Assembly: GCA_025331445.1 (NCBI GenBank) | Contig: JAIWNE010000052.1 | Span: 155,915-219,914, forward strand | Direction of reading: 5' to 3' | Length of the DNA: 64,000 nucleotides | Source: Blakeslea trispora | Taxonomy: Eukaryota; Mucoromycota; Mucoromycetes; Mucorales; Choanephoraceae | Part shown: positions 58,057 through 64,000 of the stretch, piece after piece | Layout: each line of letters starts with the position of its first letter | Numbering within the stretch: the first letter of the stretch is position 1 | Translations under genes and position numbers: made by a program | The notes under the pieces: model-generated | Told to the model about the DNA's origin: nothing | The model's database searches: none | The model's input: only the letters and a program-made list of their open reading frames with translations

Positions 58057-59474
58057 TTAAAAGTGATGCAGTGTGCCATTATCAAGAAACTGAACAAGAT
58101 CCACCTCCTCACGTCGTTTACGCATACGTGCTTGAATCTGTTGACGCTCCCTTTCGAGCATTGTCAAGATAACAAACTGTTCGGATCGTTCTTGTTCTAG
58201 TTCAAATGCCTTTATCTTTTGCCAATTTAGATGTCGATTGCATTTCTTACTAGACTGACAAATGCTGTATGACTTGGTCAATGGTTGTTGACGGCTGTCT
58301 ATTAATTTATCGGATCGCACTTCCTCCACTTTCTCCCATACACTCTCCGGCCAGACCAAACGGGAATCAAACCCACAAATCTCTTGATCCTTATTGGCCT
58401 GTATTGAAAAGGACAATAGAGCTAATTTTTTTTGACCTATACCAATGACCTGCTTAGCCTGCAGTTTTTCTTCTTTTACCCTTGATAGCCGAGAACGGTC
58501 ATCCAGATCAGCATAACTACTTAGTTTTGATCGAGATAAAGGATTATACTGATGTTCAGAGAGAGACAGATTGTTGGCTTCTTCACTGTTCTTCTTTTTC
58601 ATTTCAGCTAGTTCAACACGAGCACGAGCCACTTGCATGCCGCAGCCATCTGCACAGTATTTACTGAGATGGCCTTGGTTTGTACCAATCCTAGCTGCAT
58701 TAGTACAGTTGGGATTAGCACATTTAGGTTTCCATATCGTTCGTTTGCCAGTCACTAATCATTCATATAAATAAGTCTTTTGAATAAAATTTAAAAAAAG
58801 GGAGACTTACTTTGAGCACAATCTTCGCAAAAATAAAGATCAATAAACTCGCCCTGTTTTTCACTAATACCAATACATTCACCATGGAACCATTGATCAC
58901 ATTTATCGCAGGCAATCATGAAACGAGTGCCATCATATGGGCTTTTACAGATACAATAAAGTGCATTTTTGTCTGGTTTGGTCACTTTATCATTTGTCGG
59001 TGGTGGTGGCAAGGGATATAGAGATGTATTATTAGGTGTACCGGGTGTGTTTGATATTGTGGATTCACTTTGCTGATTACGCTGCAAAGGAGGTCTACCT
59101 CGCTTTACTTTCTTGGTTGGCTTTGTGGAAAAGGGAGAAAGAGAGATTAGTCAAGGCTTGTGCAAGTTGTTTAAAAGCTTATTTACTCTATTACTGTTAG
59201 ATGGAGATGGTGAGTGTTCTTCTTTTCGCTTTGTTTCGTCTGACTCAATGCTGTTATCAGAAGCATCAGAAATAGAATGTACAGGGTATGGTGATGCTGT
59301 CTGTAAGATAGAAGTAAGAGGGTATGTTTGCTTGTGGTGTTCTTCAGGTGTTTCTACTGGTTGCCATTTGAGTACAGGCGCTATTCGTTTTCGTAGAGGT
59401 AGACGATTTGTACTGCCAGATTCTATAGAACGTAACAAGAGATCGTTGTTGTTTTCTATCTGTTGTTGTGACAT
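58057..59474 (-). CDS. PHD-finger protein of the COMPASS Spp1/CXXC1 type
   Basis: Exons complement(59187..59474, 58811..59120, 58057..58754) give 431 aa. The start is the first Met (MSQQQIENNND). A longer frame runs upstream but has no better ATG. A basic stretch with an AT-hook-like KRGRPPL precedes a PHD finger: YCICKSPYDGTRFMIACDKCDQWFHGECIGI...YFCEDC (C4HC3). It then has KPKCANPNCTNAARIGTNQGHLSKYCADGCGMQVARARVELAE, matching the Cys-rich CXXC1/Spp1 region with the YCSDECG..xA motif, and a charged coiled-coil end (RERQQIQARMRKRREEVDL). Spp1 reads H3K4me3 within the Set1 complex. No CXXC DNA-binding domain is seen, as in other fungi. Confidence 0.9.
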
Positions 59475-60158
59475 AGGAGAGTGAGAAAAAAAAAGGAAGC
59501 AAGGAAGGAAGGGGGGGAGGAAAGAGGGTGAAAAACAAAAAGACAGAGGGAAAAAGTCTTTTTTTTTTTTTTGGTGAAAAATTGCAGTCCTCATAAAACT
59601 GGCACATTCCACTTTATTCTTGCGTATTTAATTCTCACTATGTGTTTCACTCTTGGATTGACTATGATATTTATTTACGAAAAACTCCCAATTGAGCACA
59701 CAATCTATTTAGACGACATTAGCTAGGAAGTGATAGAGTGTTCAAAAACCTTTCAGGTAAGAAAAGAATGGATGTTTGTTTCGCTCTTACAGTCGATGAA
59801 AAATAAAAAACTTTTGCTGACCGGAAGCACCAAATCCATGGCATTTTATACGGCGTAGATCAGAATCAAAGTTCAATAAAAGATAAGAGATTTATTCAAG
59901 TCAATTTTTTTTCTTAGTCAAATCACTAGCCATAAGGGTTCATGGTAGCTTGTGAACGACACATAAGTACCAGCAGACTTGGCTTCGCAATTGACAAAGA
60001 TGTTGTCAATTTTTGTTTTCAATCTTGTTGTTCATGTTACAGACGAAGAAATGGCACTACTCAAACCATTATCATTCATAAATGACAGTATGTTTGATCT
60101 TAAGCTAGATTCTACATTGAAGTCGATATTGAAATCACCAGCAATCACAACATATCTT
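59475..60158. other. Spacer entering a transposon-rich region
   Basis: It contains a 66-codon frame (59979..60179) without known similarity. No gene is called. Confidence 0.5.
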
Positions 60159-60160
60159 TA

Positions 60161-60280
60161 CAGTCAGGCCTCGATTTAGTCATACTTGATTTTGTCATAA
60201 CCTCGATTTGTCATACGATTTGGCTCCACCAACTCTCGGTAGTATGTAAATATGACTGAATTTTGATTTTGTCATAGTAG
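60161..60280 (+). mobile_element. Terminal fragment of a pogo/Tc1-like element
   Basis: It begins TA|CAGTCAGGCCTCGATT, in the style of Tc1/pogo ends, and holds four spaced copies of a GATTT(T/A)GTCATA-type motif (near 60173, 60190, 60205 and 60267). No opposite end was found. It may have been cut by the adjoining hAT-like sequence. Confidence 0.45.
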
Positions 60281-60430
60281 GAGTCGCAGTCGGGTCGAGT
60301 CAACTCGACTTAAAACCCGTCGGGTCAAAAAACCGACTCGACTCGACTTTGTTTTTTTTAAGCATATAACCGACTCGTAACCGACTCGACCTAACCGAAT
60401 GACCCGTCGGTTCGTGTAACTCGGGTCAGC
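60281..60430. repeat. Subterminal CGACTCGAC / GGGTC repeats of a hAT-like element
   Basis: A GC-richer patch in AT-rich DNA is built from repeated GACTCGAC, AACCGACTCG and CCGTCGGGT units in both orientations. It lies on the 3' side of the hAT transposase relic. Such clusters are typical transposase-binding subterminal repeats. Confidence 0.6.
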
Positions 60431-60663
60431 TTCAAATAAGGAAGTGTTTACTTATGATCTTTTTCAAGTTTGACATGAGCATGTTAAGTAAATTTATTAA
60501 GTAAGATTAAAATAAAATAAATGCAAAAGAAAATTAAGAATCAAATAATTATAAAAAAAAAGGAATAACAAATGTGAATATAGTAGATAGATAAGACAGT
60601 TGTGTATGCATTTAAACAAAGTATAGAAGCGGCTTATGTGATTTGCAAAATAGAAAAAAATAA

Positions 60664-61152
60664 CTAGATCTTGCGCAGGTGTTGTATATCTTGAGACCAG
60701 TAACTTGACAGGACTAATGCCTTAGTTGCTTTTGCTTCAAGTCTTGCTCTTGCAATGGTAGTGATGCGCTTCGCTGGGGAAAAAAGACGCTCACAAGGCG
60801 TTGATGTAGCTGGTATAGGGAGATATTTTTTTGCCATTGCTGAAAGAGCAGGATATTTTCCACCTTCGATTTTCAGTAACGAGTAAATCTTCCTGATCTG
60901 CAAAAGGTTTTAATTGATATTGTCTAAATTTGAATTTTTCCGCAAACCTCTATTTAATCTACCAAGTTTGCCTGTTTAACATCCAAGAGTCAAGGCTAAC
61001 ACATATGATGCAGCTGTGAGAATATTTGAATCATGGGCATCTGCGTATTTTGTTCTTACATAATTATTATTAGTATTTTCTCTTGAAACATTTAACTTTT
61101 TTACAAATTGTTTGATAGTAGCTGGCTTTATATTTGAGCATTGATCACTCAT
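60664..61152 (-). pseudogene. hAT transposase relic (C-terminal dimerisation domain)
   Basis: The minus-strand segment 60664..60898 encodes the hAT family dimerisation domain: YPALSAMAKKYLPIPATSTPCERLFSPAKRI and a final LVLSSYW. An upstream TTTTGCAG could be a splice acceptor. The same frame continues upstream to an ATG at 61152 (MSDQCSNIKPATIKQFVKKL) with two stops between. The catalytic RNase-H part is absent, so it is a deleted, inactive copy. Confidence 0.8.
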
Positions 61153-61610
61153 CGCTTAAAAGCTAATTTATCTGTTAAGTCAAGATGAGTTAAACAAGAT
61201 TAAAGAGAGGGTTTTATTCAGTGTAGAATGAGATTGTCAATATAAATTGAGCTTGGTGACACAAAGTAGAATTGTGTCTTAAATAAATGTCTTGATTTAA
61301 TGATGCATCTAGCTTACGATACATCATCACCCTGGACCACCTTAAAAACCGTTTAGTTAAGATTTGAATAACATTTAGATGGACCTTGATTGAGTGTTGG
61401 ATTCTTGAAGTCAGATAAATCGCTCTGGAATAATGTATGGATGCTTTTGCGAATTAGATAGTTGTTAAATTGTATGCTTTGTTCTTTGCATGTATGTACG
61501 TTGGAATTCCCCATTAAAAAAACCATTTCATCAAAAACCTTTCGTGAGGAAAAAAGATGAAGCTGGGTAAAAAAGGTTCTCCATACTGATTGCGCTTAAT
61601 TCACAGATGT
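61153..61610. other. Spacer between transposon relics
   Basis: AT-rich sequence with no clear element end. It may contain the 3' part of the decayed retroelement. Nothing definite. Confidence 0.45.
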
Positions 61611-62087
61611 CTAGTTTGATCTGGACTTCTTGTTGACGTCCGATTCCTTGAAAGGAGTCTTGCGCTTGCGTGATCCTTTGATTCTTTTGACTTGACCAGA
61701 CTTGGTGGGCATGTTTGCGTTACGTCGTTTCCATTATTCTTTGATAGTTTCTGGACTGTCGAAGTCTCCAGGCTTTTGTCATGTTTGCTCGTTCGGATAT
61801 CCTACCCAAGTAGTTAAATACTCGATACCATTTGGTTCTGCTTCCCTGTGATTGATCACGGTTTGAACTTCATAAACGTCTTTGTTTTCATCAGACTTGT
61901 TTGTTTCATTCGCGATTAATTTAATTTGCGAAGTAGGGATGTTTCTGGATAGAATGGAGCCTGTGCGATCGGTCAAGATGTAGCTTCCATTGGTTGTATA
62001 ACCATGTACATAAAATGGACCTTCATACTTGGCATCTGTTTTCCGACGCTTGTTTTCTATGTTTTTGATCATAACACGGCGGCGCAA
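61611..62087 (-). pseudogene. Ty3/gypsy (chromovirus) integrase C-terminus with chromodomain, broken
   Basis: The frame encodes a GPY/F module (KYEGPFYVHGYTTNGSYILTDR) and a chromodomain (YEVQTVINHRE...YLTTWVGYPNEQT). It then hits a TGA where a conserved Trp is usual and, 16 codons on, a TAA just before another Trp. A basic tail follows (KRIKGSRKRKTPF), with a final stop at 61611. The upstream integrase core, reverse transcriptase and gag are missing. This is a truncated, inactive retrotransposon. Confidence 0.8.
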
Positions 62088-62508
62088 GGAATTTGTACAT
62101 ACAAATAAATTTATTTGTTACTGCAAATGAATTAGGTGTTTGTATTTTGGAGTTTGCAAAGACTTTTTTTTGTAATTACAAACACTTTTTTTTGTATATA
62201 CAAACACCATCAGCTGACCTTATGTATCGCCGTCTGATTAAGATCCAATGTTTTTGAGTGCGTTTGACAGGCAGCACAAATGAATAAGGATTGTGTTTAT
62301 GAATAAGCAGCTCTAAGCAAGTAGTATTTCTTTATTTTCATGTATTATGCGCTTTAATTGGATATATTTTGTAATATGAGCGAATCGAGCTTCTTTAATT
62401 TTTATACATTGTTCATCCATTGGGTTTGATTTGCGAATAATATAGCTTTACAGTGCTTCGGATCTTAAACCTGAAGAAAAAAAGCCCATCTATGAAATCT
62501 TTCAGAGG
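62088..62508. other. Spacer between retroelement relic and solo LTR
   Basis: It holds short TTTGTA/TACAAA-rich stretches (62100-62210) without a clear element structure. Confidence 0.45.
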
Positions 62509-63060
62509 TGTTGTATCGAACGATGTATCGAACAACACAATAGTTGACATGTAACCTCTGTCTAGACTCAGATCATAAACTGCCAAATAAAGAGACGTAT
62601 TACACAGTCACTTGTAACAGAGCTATAGAGTTGAGTGTCTAGCCTGACAACCAAATGTCACTGCTATCATTGCAGGATTAACAAATAGAATATCTAGACT
62701 CACAATAGTTACAAGATGTCATATGATAATGATGGTGATATTAATATCTCAAGTCTTGTAGAACTATGAAGATGTCACTGCTTAATTATTTATGTCTCAA
62801 TGCAAGAAGTCATAAAAGTTGGCCTGCTATAAATAGTTGTTCATTGGCAGATAAGATAAGGTGTAACGAAGATAGACATTGTGCATCAAAGACCAAGTCA
62901 CTTTCCATCATCAATAGAATAGTATAAATAGAGATAGATTCTTGACTAGTTAGAAAGCTCATTCAATTTACTTTGAACTTAATCCGGACAAAACAATAAA
63001 AGTTGAGTCTTAGTCGTACTTTGTCTCTTTTGTTACTGCTGAGAACCTACTTATACAACA
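62509..63060 (+). mobile_element. Solo LTR with 5-bp target duplication
   Basis: A 552-bp element begins TGTTGTAT and ends ATACAACA, perfect 8-bp inverted ends. AGAGG flanks both sides exactly (62504-62508 and 63061-63065). Inside are a TATAAATAG box near 62925 and AATAAA near 62994, placed as in an LTR read on the plus strand. No internal retroelement sequence adjoins it, so it is a solo LTR left by recombination. Confidence 0.9.
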
Positions 63061-63420
63061 AGAGGGACCAAAAGTGAATGGATTCATATAAAACCGCATA
63101 ACATTCATTTTTCATACCTTTCCAAACAAAAGTTGTCATTTACTTTCTTGATTAACATAAAAATATTTTTTTCTGAAAGGCTTCAAAGTCGAGCGGTTTT
63201 TCAAAATTTTGGCTGTGGTTATATGATGAGGCCATATATTTGAAAGAGGGCTATAGGGGGTCATCAGTCTACCCATATAGGACTATGAAGTTGAGTTTCA
63301 AATAGCTCGCCGTGTAACATAAATCTAGCCAATTGTATCGCATTCTTCTTATTAACATTCTAATAAAGTCAATTATTGTTTTCAGTTTGACAGAACCTCT
63401 TTATAAAACTTTTTATTAAA
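63061..63420. other. Spacer after the solo LTR
   Basis: It may be the leader of the transposase-like fragment that follows. No other signal is seen. Confidence 0.4.
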
Positions 63421-63944
63421 ATGCCTGCATTAAGTAACAGAAAGAAACTGCTTTAAACAAAAAACGATCCGAACAAGGAGATTTCATAAAGAATGATTCT
63501 TCAACAAATTCCGTTGATCAACGCGAAGATTGGGAGATGAATCAATTGGATATGGAATCGTTGATTCAACTTTCTGAAGAAGTAGAAGTATCTACCGACT
63601 CGCCCAAGACAATTGATCAAGTACTTGGAAAGAGAACTGATCAATCTCTCGGATCAGGTCAAAAAAGAAAAGGGGTATATCAAAAGAACTCGGATGTCAC
63701 AAAGTGGAGAAGAAGAAAGGAAGCTGAAGCCATCGATTCGAAGCAGAAACTGACTAACTTTGGAATCACTATCACCAAGAGATCCGAAGTAGAACGTCCT
63801 GTTGTAATGAGTCATACAAAGTTAGAGCTCATCAGAATCAAGGACTCTGTGCAAAACCTGGACAAGCATATTCTACCTATCATGAATAAGGCAAAGGAAG
63901 GAAATTCTATGCGTAGGTACGAATACTGCCAGTATCTTCTGTGA
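63421..63944 (+). pseudogene. N-terminal fragment of a transposase-like protein, frameshifted
   Basis: ATG at 63421 opens MPALSNRKK. A shift of frame is then needed to continue into an open frame from 63438 (NKKRSEQGDF, then from the ATG at 63537 a polar stretch with QVLGKRTDQSL and a basic VTKWRRRKEAEAIDSKQKLTNFGI). It resembles, from memory, the basic N-termini of DDE-type transposases common in Mucorales. At 63944 it stops, while the next frame continues EVVFHKETSGNEQ, so a second shift is likely. The window ends here. The family is uncertain. Confidence 0.45.
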
Positions 63945-64000
63945 AGTTGTATTTCACAAAGAGACTTCAGGGAATGAACAAAGGTGATAGTTCAAGAGAA

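Noticed and set aside
1..64000. tRNA, rRNA or CRISPR-like arrays
   Set aside because: I looked for B-box-like GGTTCGA/GGTTCAA with partner arms and for regularly spaced repeats. The few B-box-like strings fall inside coding exons or lack cloverleaf partners.

Overview
The window looks like nuclear DNA of an early-diverging filamentous fungus, most likely Mucoromycota (Mucorales). The DNA is AT-rich. Most genes are split by 50-90 bp GT-AG introns, with some single-exon genes. The gene set fits this group: a Mucor-type cytochrome-b5-fused delta-6 desaturase, a VTC subunit, a GH125 mannosidase, a DOCK/Dck1 protein and a Fanzor-like nuclease. No operons, CRISPR arrays, rRNA genes or convincing tRNA genes were seen. 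Several open frames begin at non-ATG codons, so I chose starts and splice joins by GT-AG sites, phase and fit to the family.

Layout. 0-17 kb: 3' end of an NPF-motif protein, a METTL21-type methyltransferase, a very large DOCK GEF, an extradiol dioxygenase of the 4,5-DOPA type, and a divergent SPX-VTC protein. 18-31 kb: a Tc1/mariner-type MITE, MCMBP, the delta-6 desaturase, a UCH37/UCHL5-like protein that has lost its catalytic Cys and His, a TMEM230-like protein and a Sho1-like membrane protein with no SH3 domain. 32-41 kb: a protein with four PAM2-like motifs, TEN1, LCB2, a Sec14-like protein and ribosomal P1. 42-50 kb: Has1 helicase, an ACBD5-like protein, GH125 mannosidase and GT15 mannosyltransferase. 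51-57 kb: a Fanzor (eukaryotic TnpB-like) gene with an intact RuvC core and a decayed 5' end, a 90-aa unknown, a neutral sphingomyelinase, and a second Fanzor-like relic broken by stops. 58-59.5 kb: a PHD protein of the Spp1/CXXC1 type. 60-64 kb: a transposon graveyard with a pogo/Tc1-like terminus, a hAT relic, a Ty3/gypsy chromodomain relic, a solo LTR with perfect 5-bp target duplications, and a transposase-like 5' fragment.

How parts relate. Lipid functions recur: LCB2 (sphingolipid synthesis), a sphingomyelinase-type enzyme (sphingolipid turnover), an acyl-CoA-binding protein, Sec14 and the desaturase. Two mannose enzymes of opposite direction (GH125 and GT15) sit next to each other. DOCK and Sho1 belong to Rho/Rac and osmosensing signalling. 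These are shared themes rather than co-regulated clusters.

The most unusual items are the Fanzor locus with its nearby relic, the catalytically dead UCH37 homologue whose first intron bases still look like lost active-site-loop codons, the PAM2 array, and a roughly 97% identical 0.39-kb inverted repeat pair about 26 kb apart.
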